Origin: Rhodobacter sp.
GTDB lineage: Bacteria; Pseudomonadota; Alphaproteobacteria; Rhodobacterales; Rhodobacteraceae
Length of the DNA: 64,000 bases
Direction: 5' to 3'
NCBI GenBank assembly: GCA_030065095.1
Contig: JASJDP010000004.1
Span: forward strand, 62,001-126,000
Part shown: one piece after another, positions 19,570-30,135 of the stretch
Layout: every line of letters begins with the position of its first letter
Numbering within the stretch: the stretch's first letter is position 1
Program-made: the position numbers and the translations under genes
Notes under the pieces: model-generated
Seen by the model: the letters and a program-made list of their open reading frames with translations, nothing else
The model's database searches: none
Told to the model about the DNA's origin: nothing

Positions 19570-20898
19570 CTACTGCCGGGATAACAAAGCAGATATCGGA
19601 GCCAGTGAAATCGTCTCGGCTCGGGTGCCCAGGGCCCACTCGGCCAAAGCCGACAATGTCTCGGGCCGCAGAGTCCCGACCATCACCACTCCGGCGTCCT
19701 GGCCGGCACGGAAGGCCCCCTGATCGAGGAACCGCTTGATCGTCGTCGCGTCCTGTGCGCCATCGTCGAATTCGCGGAAAACCGTGACCGCCTTGACGCC
19801 CGCGGCTTCGGCGATCTGCAGCCCGGCATTCAGGCTCTTGTCATAGGTGACCATTCCGTGCCCGCTGGCTGCCAGAATATCCGCAACCTGCACGGCCCGG
19901 GGGCGGTTTGCCTGCAACAGAGCCTCAGGAACATCCAGCACCGCGACCGATTCCGGCACGGAGGAAAGATATTCCTGAAAAGCAACCTCCACATCGGCCG
20001 GGGCCGCGCCGGGCGGCAAGGGGGTCAGTGCCACCACCTCCAGCCCGGCGGCGCGATAGGCTGCCGCCGCCTCGGCGGCATCCGCGCCGGTCGCATCGAC
20101 GGCAACCGAAATCGGCACGGGAAACTCCGCCAGAACCGCCGGATCCTCGCGTTCGGGCCCCGGGTCCAGCAGTACCACCGCCATCAGGGATGCGTCCGCC
20201 TCGGCCTCGAACGGCACGGCAAAGGCCTGCAGGGCAGGTTCGGCCGCCGCTTCGGCCTCGGGTTGCGCGCCGATCGACGGCAGCCGGTCCGTCGTCACTC
20301 CTGGCGCCATATCCTCGATCTCCGGAACCGGCAGCCGCAAACCGACGAAATCGCCCGGCAAAGTGGAGGGCGGCACGTCGGGTGCAGGCGCCGCACCGAT
20401 CCCGGCCGCGTCCCCGGCCGGTAGATCCGGCGCCGCGGCCTCCGGCCCTTCGGGTGTGTCGGCGATCGGCGCGATATCCGGCGCCGGTTCCGGCGGTCGC
20501 GTCGCGCTCGGCGCCGGCAAGACCGCCTCTTCCGGGCCTGCGCTGACCTGAGGCGGTGCGCCGGTCTCGGGAACCGGCAAGGCCATTGCCTCCGGCTGGC
20601 CGGTTTCAGGTTCCGCCGCCGGCTCGGTATCGGCGACCGGAGGAGACAGGGCGCCGGGCTCCACGGCCGGGACCTGCGGCGGCTCGGTGGCCGCCGGGCG
20701 CCCTTCGTTTTGCGGCAGCGCGGGCTGCGTCTCGGGCCGCTCGCGGTTGAATTCCGACCCGGGCGGCACGGCGACGGCGGCCACCTCGGGCTCCGGCGAT
20801 GTCAGATCGACACGGCCGGCAAATTGCGAGGCAACTCCAAGACCCAACGCCGCGACGATGACCCCCCAGACGATCCCAGACAGAAATCCGCGCCCCAT
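19570..20898 (-). CDS. divergent polysaccharide deacetylase family protein
   Basis: A 442-residue protein with an N-terminal membrane anchor (about residues 5-27), a long low-complexity Pro/Ala/Glu linker (about 35-225) and a C-terminal NodB-like domain (about 230-440; LLDPGPEREDPAVLAEFPVPISVAVD, GMVTYDKSLNAGLQIAEAAGVKAV). This matches the YibQ/'divergent polysaccharide deacetylase' family, proposed to act on envelope polysaccharide; activity is not proven. ATG 20898 follows AAGGAGGG. It sits in reverse orientation between trpE and trpG and is divergent from trpG. Confidence 0.8.
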   Translation of the reverse strand: MGRGFLSGIVWGVIVAALGLGVASQFAGRVDLTSPEPEVAAVAVPPGSEFNRERPETQPALPQNEGRPAATEPPQVPAVEPGALSPPVADTEPAAEPETGQPEAMALPVPETGAPPQVSAGPEEAVLPAPSATRPPEPAPDIAPIADTPEGPEAAAPDLPAGDAAGIGAAPAPDVPPSTLPGDFVGLRLPVPEIEDMAPGVTTDRLPSIGAQPEAEAAAEPALQAFAVPFEAEADASLMAVVLLDPGPEREDPAVLAEFPVPISVAVDATGADAAEAAAAYRAAGLEVVALTPLPPGAAPADVEVAFQEYLSSVPESVAVLDVPEALLQANRPRAVQVADILAASGHGMVTYDKSLNAGLQIAEAAGVKAVTVFREFDDGAQDATTIKRFLDQGAFRAGQDAGVVMVGTLRPETLSALAEWALGTRAETISLAPISALLSRQ

Positions 20899-21019
20899 CC
20901 CGGCCCTCCTTGATATTCGGGGGTGTGATACCGGCACATGCCTTGACCCCCGGCTCGACGTCTGAACATGTATATCGCGACGAAAAAACGGTGGCACCCC
21001 CAAACGGTTCGAGGCCCGC

Positions 21020-21601
21020 GTGATCCTGCTGATCGACAACTACGACAGCTTTACCTACAACCTCGCCCATTATCTGGGCGAGTTGGGGGCAGAGGTCGAG
21101 GTTCGGCGCAACGATGCGCTGGACGTGCAGCAGGCGATGGCGCTGCGCCCCGACGCGGTGGTGCTGTCGCCGGGGCCGTGCACGCCGGATCAGGCAGGCA
21201 TTTGCCTGGCCATGACCGCGGCGGCGGCCGAAACCCGGCTTCCGCTTCTGGGTGTCTGCCTTGGCCATCAGGCCATCGGACAGGCATTCGGCGGCAGGGT
21301 CGTTCAGGCCGGCGACATCGTCCACGGCAAGATGGGCGAGATGCACCATGCAGGCAAGGGTGTGTTCGCCGGGCTTCCCTCGCCGTTCAAGGCCACCCGC
21401 TACCACTCGCTGATCGTCGAGCGGGCCGGCCTGCCGGATTGCCTGGAGGTCACCGCCTGGCTGGAGGACGGCACGATCATGGGCCTGCGACACCGCGACC
21501 TGCCCATCGAAGGCGTCCAGTTCCACCCAGAATCGATCGCGACGGAACACGGCCACAAGCTTTTGAAGACCTTCCTCGAACGTGTCCCGGTTGCGGCGTG
21601 A
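21020..21601 (+). CDS. trpG: anthranilate synthase component II (glutamine amidotransferase)
   Basis: A 193-residue class I amidotransferase that supplies ammonia to TrpE. The catalytic Cys is in [13 protein letters not shown] (about residue 80) and His-Glu in [14 protein letters not shown] (about 170). It starts at GTG 21020 with a weak ribosome site and ends in a GTGA overlap with trpD. About 120 bp separate it from the divergent deacetylase gene, enough for a promoter. Confidence 0.95.
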   Translation: MILLIDNYDSFTYNLAHYLGELGAEVEVRRNDALDVQQAMALRPDAVVLSPGPCTPDQAGICLAMTAAAAETRLPLLGVCLGHQAIGQAFGGRVVQAGDIVHGKMGEMHHAGKGVFAGLPSPFKATRYHSLIVERAGLPDCLEVTAWLEDGTIMGLRHRDLPIEGVQFHPESIATEHGHKLLKTFLERVPVAA

Positions 21602-22617
21602 GCGACGCGCTGAAACCGCTGATCGGCACCGCCGCCGAACGCCCGCTGACCCGGGAAGAGGCCGAGGCGGCGTTCCAGATCCTGTTCGACGGCGAGGCGA
21701 CGCCAAGCCAGATCGGCGGGCTGCTGATGGCGCTGCGAACCCGCGGCGAGACGGTCGAGGAATATGCCGCGGCCGCCGCGGTGATGCGGGCGAAATGCCA
21801 CGCGGTGCACGCGCCCGAGGGCGCGATCGACATCGTCGGCACCGGCGGCGACGGCAAGGGGACGCTCAACATTTCCACTGCCACGGCCTTTGTCGTGGCG
21901 GGCGCCGGCGTGCCGGTGGCCAAGCACGGAAACCGCAATCTCAGCTCGAAATCCGGGGCGGCGGATGCCCTGGGACAGCTTGGCATCAACGTGATGATCA
22001 CCGCGGATGTGGTTGAAAAGGCGATTGAAACCGTCGGCATCGGCTTTATGATGGCGCCGATGCATCACCCGGCGATCGCCCATGTGATGCCGACCCGCGC
22101 CGAGCTTGGGACCCGCACGATTTTCAACATTCTCGGCCCGCTGACCAACCCCGCGGGCGTCAAGCGCCAGCTCACCGGCGCGTTCTCGCGCGGGCTGATC
22201 CGGCCGATGGCCGAGACACTGCTGGCGCTCGGGACCGAAGCCGCTTGGCTGGTTCACGGATCCGATGGCACGGACGAGCTGTCCATCGCCGGTCCGACAG
22301 ATGTGGCGGCACTCGCCGACGGCACCGTGACCGAATTCCAGATCGCCCCCGAGGATGCCGGCCTGCCGGTGCATCCGTTCGAGGCAATCCTCGGCGGCAC
22401 GCCCGAGGAGAACGGCCTGGCCTTCCGGGCGCTGCTGACCGGAGAAAAAGGCGCCTATCGGGATGCCGTTCTCTTGAATGCCGCCGCCGCTCTGATGGTC
22501 GCCGGAGAGGTGAAGACCCTGCCGGAAGGCGTTGAATTCGCAACCGAAAGCATCGACAGCGGTGCAGCGAAACGCAAGATCGAAGACTTGGCGCGGATCA
22601 CATCGGCCGCGGCATGA
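21598..22617 (+). CDS. trpD: anthranilate phosphoribosyltransferase
   Basis: A 339-residue enzyme that joins anthranilate to PRPP. The signature [15 protein letters not shown] (about residues 80-95) and [19 protein letters not shown] (about 108-126) are intact. The GTG start at 21598 overlaps the trpG stop by 4 bp, and the stop overlaps the start of the following ung gene (ATGA), showing translational coupling across trpG-trpD-ung. Confidence 0.95.
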   Translation: MSDALKPLIGTAAERPLTREEAEAAFQILFDGEATPSQIGGLLMALRTRGETVEEYAAAAAVMRAKCHAVHAPEGAIDIVGTGGDGKGTLNISTATAFVVAGAGVPVAKHGNRNLSSKSGAADALGQLGINVMITADVVEKAIETVGIGFMMAPMHHPAIAHVMPTRAELGTRTIFNILGPLTNPAGVKRQLTGAFSRGLIRPMAETLLALGTEAAWLVHGSDGTDELSIAGPTDVAALADGTVTEFQIAPEDAGLPVHPFEAILGGTPEENGLAFRALLTGEKGAYRDAVLLNAAAALMVAGEVKTLPEGVEFATESIDSGAAKRKIEDLARITSAAA

Positions 22618-23267
22618 CCCCGGATTTTGGCGGCCTGGGTGACTGGGGGCAATTGCCGTTCTTCACCGAAGACCTGCCCCGCATCGCCAGGGCCCTGGAA
22701 CGCGATCCCCGCGACGTCCTGCCGCCAGCTTCACAAATCTTCGCGGCCCTGGAGATCACGCAGCCTGCCGATACCCGCGTCGTCATCCTGGGACAAGACC
22801 CTTACCCGACCCCGGGCCACGCGCACGGATTGGCTTTCTCGGTCGAATCGGATGTCGGGCTTCCCGCCTCGTTACGTAATATTTTCAAAGAGATGCAAGA
22901 GGACGTCGGAGACCGGCCCGACTCCGGGGACCTGCGTCACTGGGCCCGGCAAGGAGTGCTTCTGCTGAACACCGTTTTGACGGTCCCCTCCGGGCAGGCC
23001 AACGGGCACCGCGATATCGGCTGGCAAGACCTGACGCGGCAGGTGCTGCGGCTGCTTGACAGAACCCCACGTGCCTTTTTGCTGTGGGGCCGGCAGGCGC
23101 AAAAGACCGCAGAGGTCGTTACCGGCGACGGGCATCTGCGGATCGAAACCGCGCATCCGTCGCCACTCTCGGCGCGTCATGGCTTTTTCGGATCCCGGCC
23201 CTTCTCTCGCACGAATGCCTGGCTTGCGGCGCGGGGCCTGGCGCCCGTCGACTGGGCCGGGCGGTGA
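22614..23267 (+). CDS. ung: uracil-DNA glycosylase (family 1)
   Basis: A 217-residue DNA repair enzyme that removes uracil from DNA. The water-activating motif reads [18 protein letters not shown] (about residues 61-78), with the catalytic Asp and the thymine-excluding Tyr kept, although the usual His after DPY is Pro. The DNA-intercalation motif [17 protein letters not shown] is intact, and LLLNTVLTV sits between them. It is embedded in the trp operon: 4-bp overlap with trpD before and 48 bp to trpC after. Confidence 0.9.
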   Translation: MTPDFGGLGDWGQLPFFTEDLPRIARALERDPRDVLPPASQIFAALEITQPADTRVVILGQDPYPTPGHAHGLAFSVESDVGLPASLRNIFKEMQEDVGDRPDSGDLRHWARQGVLLLNTVLTVPSGQANGHRDIGWQDLTRQVLRLLDRTPRAFLLWGRQAQKTAEVVTGDGHLRIETAHPSPLSARHGFFGSRPFSRTNAWLAARGLAPVDWAGR

Positions 23268-23315
23268 CACGCAAACCGGCTTCCCTTCCGGCAATCGCCA
23301 CGCTATTGGCACCGC

Positions 23316-24125
23316 ATGCAGACGATTTTGGACAAGATCAAGGCCTACAAGCTGGAGGAGGTTTCCGCCCGCAAGGCGGCAAGACCGGTGGCCGATGTCG
23401 AAGCCGCGGCCAGGGCCGCGCCTGCGGTCCGCGGGTTCGCCGCCCGGCTGGCCGAGGCCGCAAAGACCGGCTACGGCCTGATCGCCGAGATCAAGAAGGC
23501 CAGCCCGTCCAAGGGATTGATCCGCGCGGATTTCGATCCACCCGCTCTTGCCCGCAGCTATCAGGCGGGCGGCGCGACCTGCCTGTCCGTGCTGACCGAC
23601 ACGCCCAGCTTCCAGGGGGCCGATGCCTTTCTGACGGACGCCCGGGCCGCCGTTGATCTGCCGTGCCTGCGCAAGGATTTCCTTTACGACACCTATCAGG
23701 TCGCCGAGGCGCGGGCGCTGCATGCCGACTGTATTCTGATCATCATGGCCAGCGTTTCCGACGCGCAGGCCACCGAACTGGAAGACGCGGCCTTGGCCTG
23801 GGGTATGGACGCCCTGATCGAGGTGCACGATGCCGACGAGCTCGACCGCGCGCTGCGACTTCGGTCCCCTCTCATTGGCATAAACAATCGCAATCTCAAG
23901 ACGTTCGAGACCACACTTGACACCACGCGGCGGTTGGCCGCGCGGGTTCCGGACGATCGCCTGCTGGTGTCCGAATCCGGGCTGAACGCACCGTCCGACC
24001 TGGCCGACCTTGCCCGCCACGGCGCCCGCGTCTTCCTGATCGGCGAAAGCCTGATGCGGCAATCGGACGTAACGGCGGCAACCCGCGCTCTTCTGGCCGA
24101 TCCGCAGGCACGGGGGGCCGCCTGA
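23316..24125 (+). CDS. trpC: indole-3-glycerol phosphate synthase
   Basis: A 269-residue TIM-barrel enzyme of tryptophan synthesis. Signatures are [15 protein letters not shown] (catalytic Lys, about residue 57), [12 protein letters not shown] (about 112), [15 protein letters not shown] (about 188) and [12 protein letters not shown] (about 218). It is 48 bp after ung and shares one nucleotide (TGATG) with moaC. Confidence 0.96.
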   Translation: MQTILDKIKAYKLEEVSARKAARPVADVEAAARAAPAVRGFAARLAEAAKTGYGLIAEIKKASPSKGLIRADFDPPALARSYQAGGATCLSVLTDTPSFQGADAFLTDARAAVDLPCLRKDFLYDTYQVAEARALHADCILIIMASVSDAQATELEDAALAWGMDALIEVHDADELDRALRLRSPLIGINNRNLKTFETTLDTTRRLAARVPDDRLLVSESGLNAPSDLADLARHGARVFLIGESLMRQSDVTAATRALLADPQARGAA

Positions 24126-24601
24126 TGGCGGATCTCACCCATTTCGACGCCAAGGGCGACGCGCATATGGTCGACGTGTCCGACAAGGCCGTCACTGCGC
24201 GGACCGCGGTCGCAGAGGGTCATGTGAAAATGTCCCTGCAAACGCTTGATATAATTATACAAGGTCGCACAAAGAAAGGCGACGTCGCAGGCGTTGCGCG
24301 GCTTGCGGGGATCATGGCCGCGAAAAGGACCTCGGATCTCATTCCGCTCTGCCATCCGCTGCCGCTCAGCAAGGTCGCGCTCGAAATCACCCCCGACCCC
24401 GGACTGCCCGGTCTGCGCGTCGAGGCCACTGTCAGGACCACGGGCCAAACCGGGGTCGAGATGGAGGCGTTGACCGCCGTGGCCACCGCCTGTCTGACAA
24501 TCTATGACATGGTGAAGTCGGCCGAAAAATCCATGACCATCGGGGGCGTCCGCCTTACCTTCAAAGATGGCGGAAAATCAGGGCGTTACGAAGCGTTGTG
24601 A
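24125..24601 (+). CDS. moaC: cyclic pyranopterin monophosphate synthase
   Basis: A 158-residue enzyme of the first stage of molybdenum cofactor synthesis, forming cPMP together with MoaA. The conserved segments are [12 protein letters not shown] near 15, [21 protein letters not shown] near 60-82, and [19 protein letters not shown] near 112, with the MKSAEK-like VKSAEKSM afterwards. Full length. It overlaps trpC by 1 nt and moeA by 4 nt (GTGA). Confidence 0.96.
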   Translation: MADLTHFDAKGDAHMVDVSDKAVTARTAVAEGHVKMSLQTLDIIIQGRTKKGDVAGVARLAGIMAAKRTSDLIPLCHPLPLSKVALEITPDPGLPGLRVEATVRTTGQTGVEMEALTAVATACLTIYDMVKSAEKSMTIGGVRLTFKDGGKSGRYEAL

Positions 24602-25770
24602 TTACAGTTGACGAGGCGCTGAGGCATGTCTTCGCCCTGGCCGGGCCGATGCCGTCGGAAACCGTGCCGCTGGCGGACGCCGCCGGCCGGGTCCTGTTGA
24701 CCACCGCCACCGCAAGGCGCGACCAGCCGCCGTTTCCCGCCTCGGCGATGGACGGCTACGCGGTGCGCAACGGCGACGTTCATCCCGGGGCCTCATTGAC
24801 CGTGATCGGCGAAGCCTCCGCGGGGCACCGGTTCGACGGCACCGTGCGGGAAGGTCAGGCCGTGCGCATCTTTACCGGTGCGCCGGTGCCGAACGGCACA
24901 GACCGCATCGTGATCCAGGAGGATGTCACCCGAAACGGCACGCAGATCACCATCGGCGAAACGCTCGATCCGTCGCTCTACGTCCGCCCGCTTGGCGGAG
25001 ATTTCAAGGAAGGTACCGAACTTCCGGCGCCTCGCAGATTGCGCGCGGTGGACTTGGCCCTGCTCGCCGCGATGAACGTGCCCGAAGTGTCCGTCGCCCG
25101 ACGTCCGGTCGTCGCGCTGATTGCCACCGGCGACGAACTGGTGATGCCCGGCGAGGTCCCCTCGCCCGACCAGATCATCGCCTCGAACAGTTTCGGGCTC
25201 AAGGCGATGTGCGAGGCTGAGGGCGCCGAGGTACGCCTGTTGCCGATCGCGCGGGACAATGCGGCCTCGCTGCGCACCGGCTTCGGTCTGGCCGCGGACG
25301 CCGACCTGATCGTCACCATCGGCGGCGCGTCGGTCGGCGACCACGACCTTGTCGCACCGGTCGCCGGGTCGCTGGGCATGGAAAGATCGTTCTACAGGAT
25401 CGCAATGCGTCCGGGCAAACCGTTGATGGCCGGACGGCTTGCTGGGGCCGCCATGCTTGGCCTTCCCGGAAATCCCGTTTCGTCAATGGTTTGCGGAAAA
25501 ATCTTCGTGTTGCCGTTGATCCAGGCCATGCTCGGTCTGGGCGCGCATCCGGCGCCCCGGCTGAGCGCTCCGCTTGCCGTGGATGTCGCCGCCAACGGAT
25601 CGCGCGAACATTATATGCGGGCCACTCTGGGGTCCAAGGGGCTGATCCCGTTCGACCGTCAGGACAGCTCGTTGTTGTCTGTCCTCGGCGCAGCCGACGC
25701 TCTGCTTGTCCGTCCGCCGGGCGACGGGCCGCGCAAGGCTGGCGACATGGCCGCCTATATCCCGCTTTGA
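24598..25770 (+). CDS. moeA: molybdopterin molybdenumtransferase
   Basis: A 390-residue enzyme that inserts molybdate into adenylated molybdopterin. Visible are [13 protein letters not shown] near 42, [16 protein letters not shown] near 90, [11 protein letters not shown] near 178, [13 protein letters not shown] near 240 and [12 protein letters not shown] near 285. It starts with GTG 24598 overlapping moaC. moaC-moeA is a conserved pair, here attached to the trp operon. Confidence 0.95.
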   Translation: MITVDEALRHVFALAGPMPSETVPLADAAGRVLLTTATARRDQPPFPASAMDGYAVRNGDVHPGASLTVIGEASAGHRFDGTVREGQAVRIFTGAPVPNGTDRIVIQEDVTRNGTQITIGETLDPSLYVRPLGGDFKEGTELPAPRRLRAVDLALLAAMNVPEVSVARRPVVALIATGDELVMPGEVPSPDQIIASNSFGLKAMCEAEGAEVRLLPIARDNAASLRTGFGLAADADLIVTIGGASVGDHDLVAPVAGSLGMERSFYRIAMRPGKPLMAGRLAGAAMLGLPGNPVSSMVCGKIFVLPLIQAMLGLGAHPAPRLSAPLAVDVAANGSREHYMRATLGSKGLIPFDRQDSSLLSVLGAADALLVRPPGDGPRKAGDMAAYIPL

Positions 25771-25779
25771 CGCAAACAG

Positions 25780-25819
25780 TTGACACATAACGGGAACGGG
25801 AATAGAACATTCCTCGAAC
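25780..25819 (+). promoter_or_regulatory. lexA promoter with two overlapping SOS boxes
   Basis: TTGACA at 25780-25785 is a consensus -35; 17 bp later TAGAAC (25803-25808) is a plausible -10. Three GAAC half-sites at 25794-25797, 25805-25808 and 25816-25819 are each separated by 7 bp, giving GAACN7GAACN7GAAC. GAACN7GAAC is the known alphaproteobacterial LexA box, so two boxes share the middle half-site and cover the -10. This implies lexA autorepression. Confidence 0.88.
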
Positions 25820-25863
25820 GCCGGCCAAGAACGATTTGGCTGCTGGACGACGGGATGAGGACC

Positions 25864-26550
25864 ATGCTGACCAAGAAGCAACTGGAATTGCTCGACTTCA
25901 TCAACAAACGCATGAAGCGCGACGGCGTGCCGCCGTCGTTCGACGAGATGAAAGAGGCGCTGGACCTGCGTTCGAAATCCGGCATCCACCGGCTGATCAC
26001 CGCACTTGAGGAGCGCGGCTTCATCCGCCGCCTCGCCCATCGCGCCCGCGCGCTGGAGATCGTCAAATTGCCCGAAGCATTGGAAAAGCCCACCGGATTC
26101 AAGCCGCAGGTCATCCAGGGCGACCGTCGCGATCCGCCGCGCAACGCCATACCGGTCGCATCCGGCGCGATCGAATTGCCGATGATGGGCCGGATCGCCG
26201 CCGGCGTGCCAATCGAGGCGATCAGCCATGCCGAACGGAACGTGGCCGTTCCGGGCGACATGATTACTGCCAACGCCAAGCACTATGCGCTCGAGGTCAA
26301 GGGCGACTCGATGATCGACGCCGGGATCAATGACGGCGACGTCGTGGTGATCCGCGAAGGGAACGCCGCCGACAATGGCGACATCGTCGTGGCGCTGGTC
26401 GAGGGGCATGAAGCGACGCTGAAGCGGTTCCGGCGCAAGGGCAGCGCGATCGCGCTCGAAGCGGCGAACCCGGCCTATGAGACCCGCGTGTTCCGCGACG
26501 ATCAGGTGCAGATCCAGGGGCGTCTGGTCGGGTTGATCCGGACCTATTGA
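25864..26550 (+). CDS. lexA: LexA repressor
   Basis: The 228-residue SOS repressor. The N-terminal winged helix (about 1-65; [27 protein letters not shown]) binds the SOS box. The self-cleavage bond is Ala113-Gly114 (IAAGVP), with catalytic Ser149 (KGDSM) and Lys187 (ATLKRF). The start at ATG 25864 follows GATGAGG; the frame is open upstream to 25780 but that part covers the operator. The 3' end overlaps the 3' end of comEC by 7 bp on the opposite strand. Confidence 0.96.
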   Translation: MLTKKQLELLDFINKRMKRDGVPPSFDEMKEALDLRSKSGIHRLITALEERGFIRRLAHRARALEIVKLPEALEKPTGFKPQVIQGDRRDPPRNAIPVASGAIELPMMGRIAAGVPIEAISHAERNVAVPGDMITANAKHYALEVKGDSMIDAGINDGDVVVIREGNAADNGDIVVALVEGHEATLKRFRRKGSAIALEAANPAYETRVFRDDQVQIQGRLVGLIRTY

Positions 26551-28586
26551 GGGCTCCATAGCCGCTCGCCGCTCACATCCGCCACGGTTACCAGGCGCAA
26601 TCCGCCGGCCTCGGGATAGATCGCCAGAGACCCGGTTTTCCTGAGCTTCTCGGGATCGTAGAGCAGACAGGGCCCGGTCGTGTCCACGCGTGTTCCGACG
26701 ACCACCAGCCGGGCCGAGCCGCAGGCTGCGCCGGCGCGCGCGGCCGCGCCGCGGCCCCGCAGATGTACGATGGCAGCCCCTTCCAGCACGACGCGCCGAT
26801 CCCTGCCCTCGGGCACGAACCCTGTCCGCGCCGCCGCATCGGCCTGCTCGGCGCCGTCGCCATCGTTCTCCAGCCAGTTCAGCGCCGCGAAACCGTCTCC
26901 GCGCGGCTTCGACAAGACGCGGCCCTCTGCCGTCATCACCCCGATCAGCCCGCCGGTATCGGCGACAAGGACAGGCGGCCGGCTTGCCTGCATCCAGATC
27001 GCAAGGGCCACGGCCGCCGGGGCAAGCCCGGCAAACCGTAACCGGCCGCGCCACAAAATCACCCAAAGCAGCCCCAGGGCAAGAAGCGGCAGAACGATGG
27101 ACGGCGGCGCAGGGACCGGCGTCACGGCGCCCTCAAGCGCGGCAACCCGGTGGGCCACCCCGAGGATCCACCGGATCGGCGGATCCATGACCTGCAACCC
27201 CCACCCGGCCAGGCCCAACGGCACCAGCATCGCCGCCAGCACCGCGGCGGGCATCACCAGCATGCCCATCAGCGGCACCGAAAGCAGGTTTGCGATCAGT
27301 CCGTAATCCGCGATCCGGTTGAAATGCGCCGCCGCCACCGGGGCCGTCGCCGCCCCCGCCACCGCCGACGAGATCACCACCGCCAGCACCGGGCGCAGGA
27401 GGTTCGGCACCGCCGGCCCGTCCCAGTCCCGAAGCCAACCGAACACCGCAACCAGAGCGGTGGTGGCGGCAAAGGACATCTGAAATCCCGGTTCCGTCAC
27501 CGTCTCGGGCCGCAGCGCCAGCACGATCACCGCCGCAATCGCCACGGCGCGCAGGGTCAGCGCGCGCCGGTCGAACAGCACCGCGACGAACATCACCGCG
27601 ACCATGATGTAGGCGCGCTCGGTGGCGACATTGCCGCCCGAGAGAGCATAGTAGAACGCCCCTGCCGCCAGAGCCATGACGGCCGCGAGCTTTTTCGCCG
27701 GCACCCGCAGGCCGATCCAGGGCGTGGCCACCAGGATGAGCCGGAACGCAGCAAAGACGAATCCGGTCAGCAGCCCCATATGCAGCCCCGAAATGGCGAG
27801 AAGATGCGCCAGGTTGGAGGCCCGTAGCGCGGTCAGCGTCTCACGCCCCATACCCGACCGGTCACCGGTCAGGATCGCGGCGGCGAAGGCCCCGGATTCG
27901 CCGGGCAACTCCGCCTGCACCGCCGTCGAAATCCGCAGCCGCAAACGGTGGATGCGCAGACCGGCCGCGCCCTCGTTCGCCGGCGCCAGCGCCAGGACCG
28001 GCGACCTTGTGTACCCCACCGCCCCCAGCCGGTCGAACCACGCCATCCGGCGGAAATCGAACCCGCCCGGTTCGACCGGCCCCTGTGGCGGAGACAGGTG
28101 GCCGGTCAGAATGACCGTCAACCCCGGCTCGGGCACGATGACCCCTTGCTCGCCATGCAGCGAGACCCGCACCCGCTCTGGCGTCCGGGAGGGCGGCATA
28201 TCCTCCAGCACCACCCGGTCGAGCGTCAGGCGCACCTTGTCGCTGACCGACCGGTCGATGGCGACGACCCGGCCTTCGATGGGGCCATAGTATCGAAAGT
28301 CCAAAAGCGGTGCGGCCACCAGATGCGCCCGCAGCCCGGCAAGGCAGAAACCGGTCAACAGAATTGAGACCGCGGTCAGAACCGGTGCCGCCCGGCCCCC
28401 TGCCGCACACGCCCCCGCGCCGGACATCAGAACGCCGGCCACCAGAACCAGATAGGCCGTCGGCCCCGGCTCGACCCGCAACGCGAAATAGGCGCCGATG
28501 CCGGCCCCCAACATCACCGGCACCCAGGGAAACAGGTGCCCACGCTGCGCCTCGATGGCGTCCAGAACCCTGCGGATCGGCGCCAC
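26544..28586 (-). CDS. ComEC/Rec2 family DNA-uptake channel
   Basis: A 680-residue polytopic inner-membrane protein of the ComEC family, the channel by which single-stranded DNA enters in natural transformation. A DUF4131-type N-terminal region (about 20-220) is followed by the competence domain (about 240-510; [33 protein letters not shown] is diagnostic). The C-terminal part (about 540-680) has no HxHxDH motif, so the metallo-beta-lactamase-like nuclease domain is degenerate or absent. GTG 28586 follows GAGAGGACAAGG; the longer open frame would run into gltX on the other strand. Confidence 0.85.
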   Translation of the reverse strand: MAPIRRVLDAIEAQRGHLFPWVPVMLGAGIGAYFALRVEPGPTAYLVLVAGVLMSGAGACAAGGRAAPVLTAVSILLTGFCLAGLRAHLVAAPLLDFRYYGPIEGRVVAIDRSVSDKVRLTLDRVVLEDMPPSRTPERVRVSLHGEQGVIVPEPGLTVILTGHLSPPQGPVEPGGFDFRRMAWFDRLGAVGYTRSPVLALAPANEGAAGLRIHRLRLRISTAVQAELPGESGAFAAAILTGDRSGMGRETLTALRASNLAHLLAISGLHMGLLTGFVFAAFRLILVATPWIGLRVPAKKLAAVMALAAGAFYYALSGGNVATERAYIMVAVMFVAVLFDRRALTLRAVAIAAVIVLALRPETVTEPGFQMSFAATTALVAVFGWLRDWDGPAVPNLLRPVLAVVISSAVAGAATAPVAAAHFNRIADYGLIANLLSVPLMGMLVMPAAVLAAMLVPLGLAGWGLQVMDPPIRWILGVAHRVAALEGAVTPVPAPPSIVLPLLALGLLWVILWRGRLRFAGLAPAAVALAIWMQASRPPVLVADTGGLIGVMTAEGRVLSKPRGDGFAALNWLENDGDGAEQADAAARTGFVPEGRDRRVVLEGAAIVHLRGRGAAARAGAACGSARLVVVGTRVDTTGPCLLYDPEKLRKTGSLAIYPEAGGLRLVTVADVSGERLWSPQ

Positions 28587-28664
28587 CCTTGTCCTCTCCA
28601 ATCCGATTGAATAGACCGCCCCAGACGCTACCCGCCCGATGGTTTCCAAAAGGTTAAAATCCGC

Positions 28665-30068
28665 ATGGCCGACGCCCCCGTCGTCACCCGTTTCGCCCCG
28701 TCGCCGACCGGCTATCTGCATATCGGCGGCGCGCGGACGGCGCTGTTCAACTGGCTCTACGCCCGCGGCCGCGGTGGGAGATTTCTGCTGCGGATCGAGG
28801 ACACCGACCGCGCCCGCTCGACGCCCGAGGCGACCGAGGCGATCTTTCGCGGGCTCGACTGGCTTGGGCTGGACTGGGACGGCGAGGCCGTCAGCCAGTT
28901 CGCGCGCAAGGACCGGCACGCCGAGGTGGCGCAAGCGCTGCTTTCGTCAGGTAACGCCTACAAGTGCTTTTCCACGCAGGAAGAAATCGCGGCCTATCGC
29001 GAGGCCGCTCGGGCCGAGGGCCGTTCGACCCTGTTCCGTTCGCCCTGGCGGGATGCCGATCCCGCGACCCATCCCGACGGGGCCTTCGTCATCCGCATCA
29101 AGGCCCCGACAGAGGGCCGGACCGTCATTGCCGACCGGGTTCAGGGCGACGTGACGATCCGCAACGATCAGCTCGACGACATGATCCTGCTGCGTTCCGA
29201 CGGCACGCCGACCTATATGCTGGCCGTCGTCGTCGACGACCACGATATGGGCGTCACCCATGTGATCCGCGGGGACGACCACCTCAACAACGCCGCCCGG
29301 CAGATGCTGATCTACGTTGCCATGGGCTGGGAGGTGCCGGTCTGGGCACATATCCCACTGATCCATGGGCCTGACGGCAAAAAGCTGTCGAAACGCCACG
29401 GGGCCCTGGGGGTCGGGGACTACCAGGCAATGGGCTATCCCGCGGCGGGGATGCGCAATTACCTGACCCGTCTGGGCTGGTCCCATGGCGACGAGGAATT
29501 GTTTACCGACGCACAGGCGCTGGACTGGTTCGATCTGGATGGCATCGGCAAGTCTCCGGCCCGGTTCGACCTGAAGAAACTCGAAAGCCTGTCGGGCCGG
29601 CACATCGCCGCGACGGACGATGCTGCACTCGTAGCAGAAATCGAGGCCTATCTGGCCGCGTCCGGTCGGGAAACCCTGTCCGGGGCGCAAAAGGAGGGAC
29701 TTCAGCGTGCGATGTATTGCCTCAAAGACCGCGCGCGAACCTTCCCCGACCTGCTTGAAAAGGCTCACTTTATTCTCTCAAGCCGCCCATTTGAGCCCGA
29801 TGAGCGCGCGCTGAAGGCGCTCGATACGGTATCCCGTGGTATACTGTCAGAATTGACGCCGCACCTGCAAAATGCTAGCTGGACCCGCGACATGCTGGAA
29901 CAGGTCGTGACCCAGGTGGCCGAGGCGAATGGCACCAAGCTTGGCAAGCTGGCGCAGCCTTTGAGGGCGGCATTGGCCGGGCGCACGGTTTCCCCCAGTG
30001 TCTTTGATATGATGCTCGTCATCGGCCGCGAGGAAACGCTTGCGCGGCTGGCTGACGCAACGGGCTGA
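28665..30068 (+). CDS. gltX: glutamyl-tRNA synthetase
   Basis: A 467-residue class I aminoacyl-tRNA synthetase. The HIGH signature appears as [19 protein letters not shown] (about residues 11-29) and the KMSKS signature as KKLSKRHGA (about 242). The C-terminal anticodon-binding part is present. The start at 28665 is 78 bp from the divergent comEC start. gltA follows 67 bp downstream on the same strand. Many alphaproteobacteria have two GltX copies with different tRNA preference; this one cannot be assigned from sequence alone. Confidence 0.95.
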   Translation: MADAPVVTRFAPSPTGYLHIGGARTALFNWLYARGRGGRFLLRIEDTDRARSTPEATEAIFRGLDWLGLDWDGEAVSQFARKDRHAEVAQALLSSGNAYKCFSTQEEIAAYREAARAEGRSTLFRSPWRDADPATHPDGAFVIRIKAPTEGRTVIADRVQGDVTIRNDQLDDMILLRSDGTPTYMLAVVVDDHDMGVTHVIRGDDHLNNAARQMLIYVAMGWEVPVWAHIPLIHGPDGKKLSKRHGALGVGDYQAMGYPAAGMRNYLTRLGWSHGDEELFTDAQALDWFDLDGIGKSPARFDLKKLESLSGRHIAATDDAALVAEIEAYLAASGRETLSGAQKEGLQRAMYCLKDRARTFPDLLEKAHFILSSRPFEPDERALKALDTVSRGILSELTPHLQNASWTRDMLEQVVTQVAEANGTKLGKLAQPLRAALAGRTVSPSVFDMMLVIGREETLARLADATG

Positions 30069-30135
30069 CCGAACCCGGCCCGTCCGAGTGTGACCCGCCC
30101 GCCCCCGGCGTGGCCCAGCGACAAGAGGGATGAGG

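Noticed and set aside
20941-20976. TTGACC plus TATAT as a trpG promoter
   Set aside because: The spacing between the two boxes is about 20 bp or more, so I did not annotate it.
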